Shown here piece after piece: positions 32,246 to 41,773 of a stretch of DNA of 64,000 nt (the first letter of the stretch is position 1; each line of letters starts with the position of its first letter). Below the pieces are notes generated by a model. That model was not told where the DNA came from and searched no databases. It worked only from the letters and a program-made list of their open reading frames with translations. This DNA is from Bradyrhizobium sp. CSS354 (GTDB lineage Bacteria; Pseudomonadota; Alphaproteobacteria; Rhizobiales; Xanthobacteraceae), in assembly GCF_029051725.1 (NCBI RefSeq), contig NZ_JAACFU010000001.1, forward strand, positions 620,001-684,000. Direction: 5' to 3'. The position numbers and the translations under genes are program-made.

Positions 32246-33505
32246 TCAGGTGTAGCCCTTGCTCTTCTTCCACTCGGCCTCGAGCTCGAAGATGGTCTTC
32301 CAGTCGCCGGCCTTGACCTCGGGGACATAGGGCTCCTGCGGGATCGTGGTCCCCCAGCCGATGGCGTAGCCAACGAGGGTGTGATCGTCGCCGCGCATGG
32401 TCACGGTGCCGTCGGCGCCGAACGGGCACTTGATGGTGAGGCCCTTCAAGACCTCGGCGATCTTCTTGCCATCGGTTGAATTGGCCTTCTTCGCGGCTTC
32501 GGCGAGGAACATCACCGCGGTGGCGTTCTGCCACGACCAGTTGGTCGGATATTCGTTGTACTTGGCCTTGTAGGCGTCGCCCCAAGCCGCATTTTCCGGC
32601 GTGGTCGGGAACGACTTGATGTAGCGGTTGCCGGAATGGATGCCCTTGGGCAGGTTCTTCACCACGGTGAGCGCGGTGTAGTCGGCCATGTTGACCGCGA
32701 ACACCTCCATCTGGCCGAACATCGCGTAGATGTTAGCCTGGTCGATATAGGAGGTCAGATCGCCGCCCCATAGGCAGGAATACAGCGCCTGCGGCTTGGC
32801 CTGCAAAATCTTGGTCACCACTTCGGTGTAGTCGGGCTGGAACAGTTTGGGCCAGGACTCGCTGATGATCTCGACATCCGGCGCGAAGCGCTTCAGGTAC
32901 AGCGTGAACTCGCCCGTGGTGTCGCGGCCATAGGCATAGTCGGGCGAGCAGGTCGCCCATTTTTTCAGGCCCTTGGCTTTCGAGATCGCAGCCGCATAGC
33001 TGCCGCCGACGATGGAATCGTGGATGCCCTGGCGCACGCAGCGGAACGCGTTCGGGACGTGCTGCTTCGGATCGGCCGTCAGCGACGACGCTTCCGAGCA
33101 GGTGTGGACACAGAGCACGCCGAGATCGCGCGCCACCTCGTGCACCGCGAACGATCCGGACGAAGCCTCGCCGTCGATCAGCCACTCGCAGCCGTCAGTG
33201 TTGACGAGTTCGCGCGCGACGCGGGCAGCTTCCTGCGGCTGGCCCTTGGAGTCGCGGATCACCATTTCGATCTGCCGCCCAGCGAGCCCGCCGGCTGCGT
33301 TGACCTTGTCGACCTCGAGCATCACCGCGTTGCGGGACGACGTGCCGAGCTGCGCGACCCGGCCCGACAAGATCGTCGGCATGCCGATCTTGATGGTCTT
33401 GGCTTGTGCGCGCGCCACCCACGGCGCGGCAACACTCATCGCACCGGCGCCCATCAGCGCCAATGTTGAACGGCGGCTGATGCCCGGCGTGCGGGTTCTC
33501 GTCAT
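32246..33505 (-). CDS. Liv-type ABC transporter substrate-binding protein, Tat-type signal
   Basis: A 419-residue Peripla_BP_6 protein. The N-terminus has ISRRSTLALMGAGAMSVAAP, a twin-arginine-like signal peptide, then TIKIGMPTILSGRVAQLGTSSRNAV. It resembles the amide/urea-type and aromatic-compound members of the family more than the classical leucine-binding protein. The ATG at 33505 has AGAGGGAGGG upstream. It is divergent from the acyl-CoA ligase gene across a TetR-like operator, so its ligand may be the substrate of that pathway. Confidence 0.88.
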   Translation of the reverse strand: MTRTRTPGISRRSTLALMGAGAMSVAAPWVARAQAKTIKIGMPTILSGRVAQLGTSSRNAVMLEVDKVNAAGGLAGRQIEMVIRDSKGQPQEAARVARELVNTDGCEWLIDGEASSGSFAVHEVARDLGVLCVHTCSEASSLTADPKQHVPNAFRCVRQGIHDSIVGGSYAAAISKAKGLKKWATCSPDYAYGRDTTGEFTLYLKRFAPDVEIISESWPKLFQPDYTEVVTKILQAKPQALYSCLWGGDLTSYIDQANIYAMFGQMEVFAVNMADYTALTVVKNLPKGIHSGNRYIKSFPTTPENAAWGDAYKAKYNEYPTNWSWQNATAVMFLAEAAKKANSTDGKKIAEVLKGLTIKCPFGADGTVTMRGDDHTLVGYAIGWGTTIPQEPYVPEVKAGDWKTIFELEAEWKKSKGYT

Positions 33506-33609
33506 TTTTCCCTCCCTCTGTCGGGTCGGCGTGTCCTGATCCCAGCCGGAGATCTCTCGTCTCCGTGTTCCCAAGGATTTCAGAGGCAGGGGGTGACGTC
33601 AAGCCGAAT

Positions 33610-33632
33610 ATGAATTATGAGTCAGAATTCAT
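33610..33632. promoter_or_regulatory. TetR-type operator candidate in the divergent promoter
   Basis: A 23-bp interrupted palindrome with ATGAATT and AATTCAT arms and a TGA-N-TCA centre (one arm mismatch). It lies 42 bp upstream of the acyl-CoA ligase ATG and 104 bp upstream of the binding-protein ATG. It resembles operators of TetR regulators of acyl-CoA metabolism; the regulator at 35164-35811 is the likely partner. Confidence 0.6.
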
Positions 33633-33673
33633 TATACAGGAAACGGCGCCGGCATCGGCCCAAAGCCCGCAAA

Positions 33674-35167
33674 ATGATCAACCTGTCGAGCTTCGTTGCC
33701 TTTCATGCCCGGCGCACGCCGGACCGGCCTGCGCTGAAATATCGCGGCGAGGAGATCTCCTATGCGGTCCTCGACGCGCGCGTGTGGAAGGTGGCCGGCT
33801 GGCTCGCGGCACAAGGCATCGGCGCCGGCGACGTCGTAGCCGTGCTGATGAAGAACAGTGCAGCCTTCCTGGAACTCGTCTTTGCCACAAGCCATCTCGG
33901 CGCGGTGTTTTTACCGATCAACTTCCGCCTCTCGCGCGATGAGGTCGGCTACATCACTGGCGATGCCGGTGCTCGCCTGTTGATCGCCGATGAAGAATTG
34001 GCTGTGAATGCCGCTGGAGCGCGAATTGTCATACTCGACGAGGCAGCACAGCAGAGCGTGACGTGCCTCGCCGGCGACTCTGCGGCCGCGCCGATGAACG
34101 TCCGCCAGCCGTCCGACCTGATGCGTCTGATGTACACCTCGGGCACCACCGACCGCCCTAAGGGGGTGATGCTCAGTTACGATAATTTCTACTGGAAGTC
34201 GGCGGACCAGACGATCGCACTGGGCTTGAGCGCGGAGACGCGCCTTCTCGTCGTCGGCCCGCTCTATCACGTCGGCGCGCTCGATTTGCCCGGCATCGCC
34301 GTGCTCTGGCATGGCGGCTTCATCCATATCGAGCGCTCTTTCGAACCGGAGAGCGCGCTTGCGGCAATCGCGGAAGACAAGCTCAATGCCGCATGGTTCG
34401 CGCCTGTCATGACCACGGCGATGCTCACCTGCACGACGCGTAACCGCTACGACGTGTCGAGCCTGAAATGGGCGATCGGCGGCGGCGAGAAGACGCCTGA
34501 ACTGCGTATCCGCGCCTTCTCCGATTATTTTCGCAATGCGCGCTACATCGACGCCTACGGCCTAACCGAGACCGTCGGCGGCGACACCTTCATGGACGCC
34601 GGCCGCGAAATCAAGAAGATCGGGTCCACCGGGCGCGCCATTGCTCACGTCGAGATCGAGATCCGCGACGAGGACGGCAACAAGCTGCCGCCGAACGTCA
34701 ATGGCGAGATCTGCCTGCGCGGGCCGAAGATCATGCGCGGCTATTGGAAGGATCCGGAGAAGACTGCGTCAGCCTTCTTCGGCGAGTGGTTTCGCAGCGG
34801 CGACGTCGGCTATCTCGACGACGACGGCTTCCTGTATTTGACCGACCGCAAGAAGGACATGATCATCTCCGGCGGCGAGAACATCGCATCCTCCGAGGTC
34901 GAGCGTGTCATCTACGATTTGCCCGAGGTGCGCGAGGTCGCGGTGATCGGCCTGCGCGATCCGCGCTGGGGTGAGCGGCCGGTCGCGATCGTCGTGCTGG
35001 CCGAAGGCGCGAGCCTCGAGCTCGCGGCCCTCATCGAGCATTGCCAGTTACGGCTGGCGAGCTTCAAGGTACCAAAACAGCTCATCATCCGCACCAGCCT
35101 GCCGCGCAATCCGTCCGGAAAAATTCTCAAGCGCGTGCTGCGCGCTGAACTGGAGACCGTGGCATGA
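33674..35167 (+). CDS. AMP-forming acyl-CoA ligase
   Basis: A 497-residue ANL-superfamily enzyme that activates a carboxylic acid with ATP and CoA. Motifs are YTSGTTDRPKGV near residues 156-167 (Asp where Gly is usual), YGLTETVGGD near 296, the RSGDVGYLDDDGFLYLTDRKKDMI hinge, and PRNPSGKILKRVLR carrying the catalytic lysine. It resembles medium/long-chain ligases. The ATG at 33674 lies just after the operator. It overlaps the TetR gene by four bases, so they form an operon with the monooxygenase. Confidence 0.9.
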   Translation: MINLSSFVAFHARRTPDRPALKYRGEEISYAVLDARVWKVAGWLAAQGIGAGDVVAVLMKNSAAFLELVFATSHLGAVFLPINFRLSRDEVGYITGDAGARLLIADEELAVNAAGARIVILDEAAQQSVTCLAGDSAAAPMNVRQPSDLMRLMYTSGTTDRPKGVMLSYDNFYWKSADQTIALGLSAETRLLVVGPLYHVGALDLPGIAVLWHGGFIHIERSFEPESALAAIAEDKLNAAWFAPVMTTAMLTCTTRNRYDVSSLKWAIGGGEKTPELRIRAFSDYFRNARYIDAYGLTETVGGDTFMDAGREIKKIGSTGRAIAHVEIEIRDEDGNKLPPNVNGEICLRGPKIMRGYWKDPEKTASAFFGEWFRSGDVGYLDDDGFLYLTDRKKDMIISGGENIASSEVERVIYDLPEVREVAVIGLRDPRWGERPVAIVVLAEGASLELAALIEHCQLRLASFKVPKQLIIRTSLPRNPSGKILKRVLRAELETVA

Positions 35168-35811
35168 CGCGAGGCCCCGCCACCGAGAAAGTCACAAAGC
35201 TTAACCGCGTCGAGCGCAACGCCTGGACCAAGCAGAAGATCTTCGAGGCCGCCACGAAAATCGTCGGCAAGCACGGCTATGCCGAGGCCTCCGTTGCGCG
35301 CATCACCGAGGAGGCTGGCGTCGCGCAAGGTACCTTCTACAATCATTTCGAGAACCGTCAGGAGCTGCTCGACCAGCTGCTGCCGAAGATCGGCTTCGAC
35401 ATGGTCGAGTTCATCCGCGCCCGCACCGGCACGGCGGATGCAGCACGGCAGGAGATCGCGCGCTTCTCCGCCTTCTTCGACTTCATCCGCGAGGTCCCGG
35501 AATTTCTGCGCATCCTCAACGAGGCCGAATTCTTCGCACCCCACGGTTACCAGAAGCATCTCGACAACATCTCGGTCGCCTATGTCCGCATTTTGCGTCG
35601 CGCGCGACGTTCAGGCGCGATCGAGAATTACAGCGACGAGGAGTTCGAGGCCATCGTCCACATGCTGATGGGCTCGCGCGGCTATCTCAGCCGCCGCTAC
35701 TCCTATTCCGCCGATGGTGTCACCGCTGTTCCCGACCACGTCATCTCCGCCTATCGCAAGCTGATGACGCGCGGCCTCTTCACTGCATCCGGAGATCAAG
35801 ACACGCCATGA
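35164..35811 (+). CDS. TetR-family transcriptional regulator
   Basis: A 215-residue regulator. The N-terminal HTH is complete: AATKIVGKHGYAEASVARITEEAGVAQGTFYNHFENRQELL-type (about residues 29-70). The C-terminal domain is a helical ligand pocket rich in Phe and Tyr. Translationally coupled to both the ligase and the monooxygenase by ATGA overlaps. It probably represses its own operon and the Liv operon through the 33610-33632 site, with an acyl-CoA or the pathway substrate as effector. Confidence 0.9.
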   Translation: MTRGPATEKVTKLNRVERNAWTKQKIFEAATKIVGKHGYAEASVARITEEAGVAQGTFYNHFENRQELLDQLLPKIGFDMVEFIRARTGTADAARQEIARFSAFFDFIREVPEFLRILNEAEFFAPHGYQKHLDNISVAYVRILRRARRSGAIENYSDEEFEAIVHMLMGSRGYLSRRYSYSADGVTAVPDHVISAYRKLMTRGLFTASGDQDTP

Positions 35812-37718
35812 ACATCGAATCTCCGCACAAGGCGATCGACCTCACCTCGGCGATTGCAGAAGGCGACATCCGCTGCCTGCTGATGGTGCTGGTGCACATG
35901 ACCGGCGACGAGCGGTGGCTGGAGCCGCCCTATCTGCCCAAGCGCGACATCCGCCTCATTCCGGATCCCGAAGCCGGCGTGCCCCGGGAAATCCAGGATG
36001 AGATCCGCGCCGCGGTGGTCAAGCTCTTTGCCGACGGCACGCCCAAGCCCGTGATCACCGATCCCGGCGAGGAGCTATTGCTGAAGATGATGCGCGCCTG
36101 TCTCGGCGAGAATGTCTCGCCGGAATATGCGCCCCTGATGCGCGAGGAGATGGGTTTCGTGCCGCGCGAAACGCGCTGGACCAAGCGCCCTTCAGACCAA
36201 CAACTCGCCGAGCAGCATGTGCTGATCGTGGGTGCCGGCGTCTGTGCCATCGCGCTCGCCGTCGCACTCGGCCATGTCGGCATTCCCTACACCATCGTCG
36301 AGAAGAATCAGGAGCTCGGCGGCACCTGGTGGATCAACCGCTATCCAGGTTGCGGCGTCGACACCCCAAACCACTCCTATTCCTACTCCTTCGGCCCGGG
36401 CAATGCATGGACCCGTTACTTCTGTCAGCGCGAGGAGTTGCATGGATATCTGGTCAAGGTCGCCAACGAATACGGCATCCGCAAGCATCTGCGCGTCAAC
36501 ACCGAGCTGACCTCGTCGCATTGGGACGAAGGCAAGCGGCGCTGGATCTCGACGCTCAGGACCGAGAATGGCGAGGAAACGTTCGAATCCGCCGCGCTGG
36601 TCTCGGCGATCGGCCAGCTCAACGATCCCTCTCGTGCCCGCTTCAGGGGCGAGGAAGATTTCAAGGGAACGATCCTGCACTCCGCGCTGTGGTCCGATGA
36701 CATCAAACTCGACGGCAAGCATGTCGCCGTGATCGGCACCGGCGCGACATCGATGCAGCTCGTGCCGGCGATTGCCGACCGTATCGCCTCGGTCACGATC
36801 TATCAGCGCAGCGCGCAATGGGCGCGGCCGGTGAAAGGGTACGCCGACCCCATCAGCGAAGGCGCGCGCTGGCTGCTCGCACATCTGCCCTTCTATGTGC
36901 AATGGTATCGCTTCAACATGTTCTGGCGCTATGGCGACGGGCTATTGCCCTTCCTGCGCAAGGACCCGGCCTGGCCGCATCCGGAACGCGCCGTCAACAA
37001 GGGCAACGACCGGCATCGTCAGGAACTGACCGATTTCATTCGATCGGAATTGAAGGACCGACCGGACCTGATCGAAAAATGCGTCCCGACCTATCCGCCC
37101 TATGGCAAGCGCATTTTGCTCGACAACAACTGGTTCAAAACCCTGACGCGCCCGAATGTCGAGCTCGTCACCGAGGCGATTCATCATTTTGAACAGAGCG
37201 GCATCGTCACCGCGGACGGCAAGCATCGCTCCGCCGACACGATCGTGGTCGCCACCGGCTTCAAGGTCACGGAGATGGCCGCGCGCCTCAACATCAGCGG
37301 CCGCGACGGCAAGGATTTGCGCGAGGCCTGGGGCAACGACAATCCGACCGCGTTTCTCGGCCTTACCGTCCCCGGTTTTCCCAATTTCTTCTGCATGCTC
37401 GGCCCCAATTCCGGTCCCGCGCATGGGGGCAGCGTCATCTTCCAGTCGGAATGCCAAAGCCGCTACATCTCCGCCTGCCTCGCCGCCATGATCGAGCACG
37501 ACGTCGCCGCGATCGATCTCCGCAAGGAAGTACTGGACGACTACGTCCAGAAGGTCGATGCCGAGCACGAGGCAATGATCTGGACTCATCCCGGCATGAG
37601 CACGTACTATCGCAATTCGAGCGGCCGCGTGTTTTCCGCGATGCCCTGGCGATTCGTGGATTACTGGCGCATGACGCATGATCCGGATCTGCGGCAGTAC
37701 AAGCTGACGAAGGCGTGA
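35808..37718 (+). CDS. Baeyer-Villiger monooxygenase, 4-hydroxyacetophenone monooxygenase type
   Basis: A 636-residue flavin monooxygenase that should insert oxygen next to a ketone. It has the BVMO fingerprint FKGTILHSALW (FxGxxxHxxxW) near residue 285, an FAD Rossmann motif GAGVCAIALAVAL where Ala replaces the last Gly, and an NADPH motif GTGATSMQ near 307. An N-terminal extension of about 130 residues is shared with HAPMO-type enzymes (about 640 residues). It probably acts on a bulky or aromatic ketone, giving an ester whose acid part the ligase could activate; no esterase is visible nearby. Confidence 0.9.
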   Translation: MNIESPHKAIDLTSAIAEGDIRCLLMVLVHMTGDERWLEPPYLPKRDIRLIPDPEAGVPREIQDEIRAAVVKLFADGTPKPVITDPGEELLLKMMRACLGENVSPEYAPLMREEMGFVPRETRWTKRPSDQQLAEQHVLIVGAGVCAIALAVALGHVGIPYTIVEKNQELGGTWWINRYPGCGVDTPNHSYSYSFGPGNAWTRYFCQREELHGYLVKVANEYGIRKHLRVNTELTSSHWDEGKRRWISTLRTENGEETFESAALVSAIGQLNDPSRARFRGEEDFKGTILHSALWSDDIKLDGKHVAVIGTGATSMQLVPAIADRIASVTIYQRSAQWARPVKGYADPISEGARWLLAHLPFYVQWYRFNMFWRYGDGLLPFLRKDPAWPHPERAVNKGNDRHRQELTDFIRSELKDRPDLIEKCVPTYPPYGKRILLDNNWFKTLTRPNVELVTEAIHHFEQSGIVTADGKHRSADTIVVATGFKVTEMAARLNISGRDGKDLREAWGNDNPTAFLGLTVPGFPNFFCMLGPNSGPAHGGSVIFQSECQSRYISACLAAMIEHDVAAIDLRKEVLDDYVQKVDAEHEAMIWTHPGMSTYYRNSSGRVFSAMPWRFVDYWRMTHDPDLRQYKLTKA

Positions 37719-37736
37719 GCTAGGGAGGGAGCTGTC

Positions 37737-38372
37737 ATGCCGAAGCCCCACGTGCGCATCTACACTGACTACAAGAGCCCCTACGCATTCGTCGCCAATA
37801 AGCGTCTGTTCGAACTCGAGGAGACGCACGGCGTCGAGCTCGAATGGCTGCCCTATACGCTGCGCGTTGCCGAATTCATGGGGACCGTGGAAGAGCGCAC
37901 GCCGCATTTCTGGCGCAAGGTCCGCTACGCCTATATGGACGCCCGGCGCTATGCCAATGCGCAAGGGCTCGTCATGAAAGGGCCCCGGCGGATCTACAAC
38001 GCGTTCTATTCCAGCGTCGGCATGCTGTTCGCCCAACAGCACGGCTTCTTCCGGCCTTATCACGACACGGTGTTTCGTCGGTTCTGGAGCCATGAGCTCG
38101 AGATCGACGATCTCGCCGCAATCACCGACGTCATCACGTCCTGCGGTGGCTCAGCCGGTGAGTTCGAAGCCTACGTCCACGGCCCTGCCCGCGCCGAACA
38201 CGACCGCATCATCGACGAGGCCGAAGCGCTCGGCGTGTTCGGCGTCCCGAGCATGGTGTTCAACGGCGAGCTGTTCTGGGGTGGCGACCGCATCGACATG
38301 CTGATCGAACGCATCAAACATCCCGAGACGATCGAGGCCGCGCTCGGCAGCCGCCATCGCAAGCCGGTGTGA
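37737..38372 (+). CDS. DsbA-fold 2-hydroxychromene-2-carboxylate isomerase-like protein
   Basis: A 211-residue thioredoxin-fold protein. It starts VRIYTDYKSPYAFVANKRLFELEE, where the SPY serine replaces the CxxC pair, as in the glutathione-dependent HCCA isomerases, and ends with GVFGVPSMVFNGELFWGGDRIDML (cis-proline VPS). It has no redox cysteines. It may isomerise a pathway intermediate or act as a kappa-class GST-like enzyme. GGGAGG precedes the ATG, 18 bp after the monooxygenase stop. Confidence 0.83.
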   Translation: MPKPHVRIYTDYKSPYAFVANKRLFELEETHGVELEWLPYTLRVAEFMGTVEERTPHFWRKVRYAYMDARRYANAQGLVMKGPRRIYNAFYSSVGMLFAQQHGFFRPYHDTVFRRFWSHELEIDDLAAITDVITSCGGSAGEFEAYVHGPARAEHDRIIDEAEALGVFGVPSMVFNGELFWGGDRIDMLIERIKHPETIEAALGSRHRKPV

Positions 38373-38381
38373 GCAGCAACA

Positions 38382-39497
38382 CTACGCCGCCAGCCCACTC
38401 TCGACCGGAGCAAACTCCAGCCCGAGGCTTTCGGCCACCGCCTTGTTGGCGATGCGGCCGCGATACACATTCAGCCCGTTGCGCAGATGTGGATTTTCCA
38501 ACACCGCGGCAAAACCCTTGTTCGCGAGCATCAAGCCGAACGGCAGCGTCGCGTTGTTCAGCGCCTGACTCGACGTCACCGGCACCGCGCCGGGCATGTT
38601 AGCCACGCAATAATGCACGATGCCGTCAACCAGATAGGTCGGATCGGCATGCGTGGTCGGGTGCGAGGTCTCGAAGCAGCCGCCCTGATCGATCGCGACG
38701 TCGACCAGCACGGCGCCCGGTCGCATCGATGTCAACATCGCGCGCGTGACGAGCTTGGGCGCACTCGCGCCCGGCACCAGCACCGCGCCGATCACGACGT
38801 CGGCAGCGAACACCTCCTCCTCGACCGACTCGATGGTGGAGAAGCGGGTGCGCACGCGCCCGGCAAAGAGATCGTCAAGCTCCCGCAACCGAGGAATCGA
38901 ACGGTCGATCACGGTGACTTCGGCGCCAAGGCCCGCGGCCATGCGGGCGGCTTGCGTTCCCACCACGCCGCCGCCGAGCACGACGACCCGCGCCGGCTGC
39001 ACGCCGGGAACGCCGCCCAGCAGCAGCCCGCGGCCGCCAGCCGAGCGCTTGAGCGCGGCGCCGGCAGCCTCGATGGCAAGGCGGCCGGCGACTTCGCTCA
39101 TCGGCGCAAGCAGGGGGAGGTGACCGGCCGCGTCGGTGACGGTTTCATAGGCGATCGCAGTGCAGCCGGAGGCAAGCAAACCCCGGGCCTGTTCGGGATC
39201 CGGCGCGAGATGGAGATAAGTGAACAGGATCTGGTTTTCGCGGAGCTGGGCCCACTCGCTTTTCTGGGGCTCCTTCACCTTCACGATCATGTCGGACTTC
39301 GCGAAGATGTCGCGAGCGTTTTCGGCTATGATGGCCCCTGCCCGCCGGTAGACTTCGTCGGAGGCGCCGATGCCGCCGCCCGCACCGGTCTCAACCGTTA
39401 CCTCGTGCCCAGCCGCGACATATTCGCGGACCGCACCGGGGGTGAGCCCGACGCGATATTCCTGCACTTTGATCTCCTTGGGCACACCGACGCGCAT
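38382..39497 (-). CDS. ald: Alanine dehydrogenase
   Basis: A 371-residue NAD-dependent alanine dehydrogenase of the AlaDh/PNT family. It starts [20 protein letters not shown], has [11 protein letters not shown] (catalytic lysine and substrate loop near residues 72-82), TYLHLAPDP (catalytic His near 95), and the NAD motif [16 protein letters not shown] near 169-184. It interconverts alanine and pyruvate with ammonia. The ATG at 39497 has AAAGGAG upstream; the open frame to 39581 is not needed. Divergent from an Lrp regulator, a common ald arrangement. Confidence 0.95.
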   Translation of the reverse strand: MRVGVPKEIKVQEYRVGLTPGAVREYVAAGHEVTVETGAGGGIGASDEVYRRAGAIIAENARDIFAKSDMIVKVKEPQKSEWAQLRENQILFTYLHLAPDPEQARGLLASGCTAIAYETVTDAAGHLPLLAPMSEVAGRLAIEAAGAALKRSAGGRGLLLGGVPGVQPARVVVLGGGVVGTQAARMAAGLGAEVTVIDRSIPRLRELDDLFAGRVRTRFSTIESVEEEVFAADVVIGAVLVPGASAPKLVTRAMLTSMRPGAVLVDVAIDQGGCFETSHPTTHADPTYLVDGIVHYCVANMPGAVPVTSSQALNNATLPFGLMLANKGFAAVLENPHLRNGLNVYRGRIANKAVAESLGLEFAPVESGLAA

Positions 39498-39630
39498 CCT
39501 GGGCTCCTTTTGATTCACCTCATGATTGTAGCGGGGTGCCCGGTTTGGTTTCGTGCAAATATCCGCTAGCTTTGGCCTCACTGCGCCGGCTTCCGGCGCG
39601 CAAACGCCCTTTCACGCTGGAAACGAAACT

Positions 39631-40110
39631 TTGGCCCTCGACCGGAAAGATCTCGCCATCCTCGCGGAACTCACGACCAATGCGCGGGCCAGCCACACCG
39701 AGCTCGCCAACAAGGTTGGCCTGTCCAGCACCGCGCTCGGGCGGCGGCAGAAGGCGCTGGAAGACGACGGCTACATCCAGGGCTATCAGGCTACGCTCGA
39801 CCTCGCGCAATTCGGCCTCACTACCACGGTGCTGGTCCGTATCGCGCTGGAAAGCCAAAGCGACGAGGCGTTAAAGGCGTTCGAGGCGGAGGTGGTGAAA
39901 TGCCCGTCCGTCGTGCGCTGCTTCCTGATGTCGGGGACCGACGACTACATCCTGATCGTGCTCGCCCGCGACATCCAGGATTTCGAGCGCATCCACCGCA
40001 TGGAGCTGTCGCGCCTGCCGCGCGTTGCGCGGGTACAATCGAGCTTCGCGCTCCGCGAGGTTGTCAACCGCGCCGTACCGAATGTGGTGTTTGGCGAAGC
40101 AAAGCGCTGA
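39631..40110 (+). CDS. Lrp/AsnC-family regulator, probable regulator of ald
   Basis: A 159-residue regulator with an N-terminal HTH (LDRKDLAILAELTTNARASH...VGLSSTALGRRQKALEDDGYI) and a C-terminal RAM/AsnC ligand domain ending in LREVVNRAVPN. I start at TTG 39631 because homologous proteins begin at this LALDRKDL block; a GTG at 39553 would add 26 residues of low similarity. The gene is divergent from ald, so it likely activates ald in response to alanine. The start remains uncertain. Confidence 0.85.
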   Translation: MALDRKDLAILAELTTNARASHTELANKVGLSSTALGRRQKALEDDGYIQGYQATLDLAQFGLTTTVLVRIALESQSDEALKAFEAEVVKCPSVVRCFLMSGTDDYILIVLARDIQDFERIHRMELSRLPRVARVQSSFALREVVNRAVPNVVFGEAKR

Positions 40111-40261
40111 TCGCAACCTCTCGGAAAGGCGAACTACCGGCAAGTGGACTCAAAAGGAACCAACCGGCCGGTGGTCCGTTGGGCGCTATTGGCCGGCGGA
40201 GGCGTGCCCCCGCGTCAACACGGCTGACGTCCGGCACGGTCGCCGTCGCAGGGAGCAGGAC

Positions 40262-40753
40262 ATGGGCGATGTCACGCATCAGATTTCCGAACGAATCCCG
40301 ATCCATCTTGTCGTCAACGGCGTCAGTCACACGCTCGATCTCGTGCCATGGACCACGCTGCTCGACGCCTTGCGGGACCATCTTGCGCTGAGCGGCACCA
40401 AGAAGGGCTGCGACCATGGTCAGTGCGGCGCCTGCACGGTGCTGGTGGATGGCCGGCGCGTCAATTCCTGCCTCACGCTCGCCGTCATGAAGGACGGCGC
40501 CGAGATCACGACCGTCGAAGGTCTTGCCAAAGACGGCGCGCTGCATCCCCTCCAACAGGCTTTCATCGACCATGACGCCTTCCAGTGCGGCTATTGCACG
40601 CCGGGACAAATATGCTCGGCGGCCGGACTGCTCGTCGAAGGCCATGCCCACGATGCCGACGAGATCCGGGAGCTGATGAGCGGAAACCTCTGCCGCTGCG
40701 GCGCCTATCCGAACATCGTCGCCGCCATCCAGCAGGCAATGGGCCAGCCATGA
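40262..40753 (+). CDS. paoA: Aldehyde oxidoreductase (xanthine dehydrogenase family) 2Fe-2S subunit, PaoA/YagT type
   Basis: A 163-residue protein with two [2Fe-2S] motifs. The plant-type one is GCDHGQCGACTVLVDGRRVNSC (Cys near 50, 55, 58, 70); the second is QCGYCTPGQICSA with NLCRCGAYPNI. It passes electrons from the molybdenum centre to FAD. E. coli PaoA has a Tat signal peptide; this one starts MGDVTHQISERIPIHLVVNG with none, so the enzyme should be cytoplasmic. AGGGAGCAGGAC precedes the ATG. Confidence 0.9.
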   Translation: MGDVTHQISERIPIHLVVNGVSHTLDLVPWTTLLDALRDHLALSGTKKGCDHGQCGACTVLVDGRRVNSCLTLAVMKDGAEITTVEGLAKDGALHPLQQAFIDHDAFQCGYCTPGQICSAAGLLVEGHAHDADEIRELMSGNLCRCGAYPNIVAAIQQAMGQP

Positions 40754-41766
40754 ACAACTTTCAGTACGCCCGAGCCACTGATGTCGCCGACGCGATCCGC
40801 CTGCTCGCCGCCGATCCCGGCGCCAAACTGATTGCCGGGGGCACCAATCTGATCGACCTGATGAAGGAGAATGTCGAGCGCCCCACCCGGCTGATCGACA
40901 TTTCCCGCCTGCCGCTCCGCAAGGTCGAGGAGACCCCCGACGGGTCCTTGCGCATCGGCGCCCTGGTGCCGAACTCGGACCTCGCCTACCATCCATTGAT
41001 CGAGCAGCGCTATCCCCTGCTCGCCAGCGCCATTCTGGCCGGCGCCTCGGCGCAACTGCGCAACATGGCGTCGGTCGGCGGCAATCTGATGCAGCGAACG
41101 CGCTGCGCCTATTTCTATGACACGGCCACGCCCTGCAACAAGCGACATCCCGGCAGCGGCTGCTCGGCGATGGACGGCCTCAACCGCAACCATGCGATCC
41201 TGGGTACGAGCGCCGCCTGCATCGCGACCAATCCATCCGATATGAGCGTGGCGCTTGCCGCGCTCGATGCGCTCGTGCACATCGCCGGCCCATCCGGCGA
41301 ACGCACCATCGCGCTGACCGATTTCCATCGGCTGCCCGGCGACAAGCCTCATGTCGATACCAATCTCGGCACCGGTGAGATCATCACGGCGATCGAGCTG
41401 CCGCCGCGCGGCTTTGCTCAAAACTACAGCTACCTGAAAATTCGCGACCGGATGTCCTATGCTTTTGCTCTGGTCTCGGTTGCCGCCGCACTCGAATTGG
41501 AGGGCAACGCGATCGGCGGGGCACGCGTGGCGCTCGGCGGCGTGGCTCACAAGCCCTGGCGCAGCCTCGAGGCGGAAGCTGCGTTGCGCGGCCAGGCCGC
41601 GACGCCCGATCACTTCTCACACGCCGCGGATCTCTTGCTTCAGGGAGCAACGACCCGCTCGCATAACGGCTTCAAGGTCGAGCTCGCACGCCGCGCCATC
41701 GTGCGCACACTGACACAGGCGGCGAATGCCACGCCGCAATCCCAGGCTCACAAGAAGATCGCGTGA
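40750..41766 (+). CDS. paoB: Aldehyde oxidoreductase FAD-binding subunit, PaoB/YagS type, with extra [4Fe-4S] site
   Basis: A 338-residue FAD_binding_5 protein: FAD contact at LIAGGTNLIDLM (residues 27-38) and ASVGGNLMQRTRC near 107-119. Cysteines C119, C129, C138 and C157 in RCAYFYDTATPCNKRHPGSGC and the following segment match the additional [4Fe-4S] cluster known from PaoB. Overlaps paoA by four bases and precedes paoC, giving the complete three-subunit enzyme. Confidence 0.9.
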   Translation: MNNFQYARATDVADAIRLLAADPGAKLIAGGTNLIDLMKENVERPTRLIDISRLPLRKVEETPDGSLRIGALVPNSDLAYHPLIEQRYPLLASAILAGASAQLRNMASVGGNLMQRTRCAYFYDTATPCNKRHPGSGCSAMDGLNRNHAILGTSAACIATNPSDMSVALAALDALVHIAGPSGERTIALTDFHRLPGDKPHVDTNLGTGEIITAIELPPRGFAQNYSYLKIRDRMSYAFALVSVAAALELEGNAIGGARVALGGVAHKPWRSLEAEAALRGQAATPDHFSHAADLLLQGATTRSHNGFKVELARRAIVRTLTQAANATPQSQAHKKIA

Positions 41767-41773
41767 GGACCCT

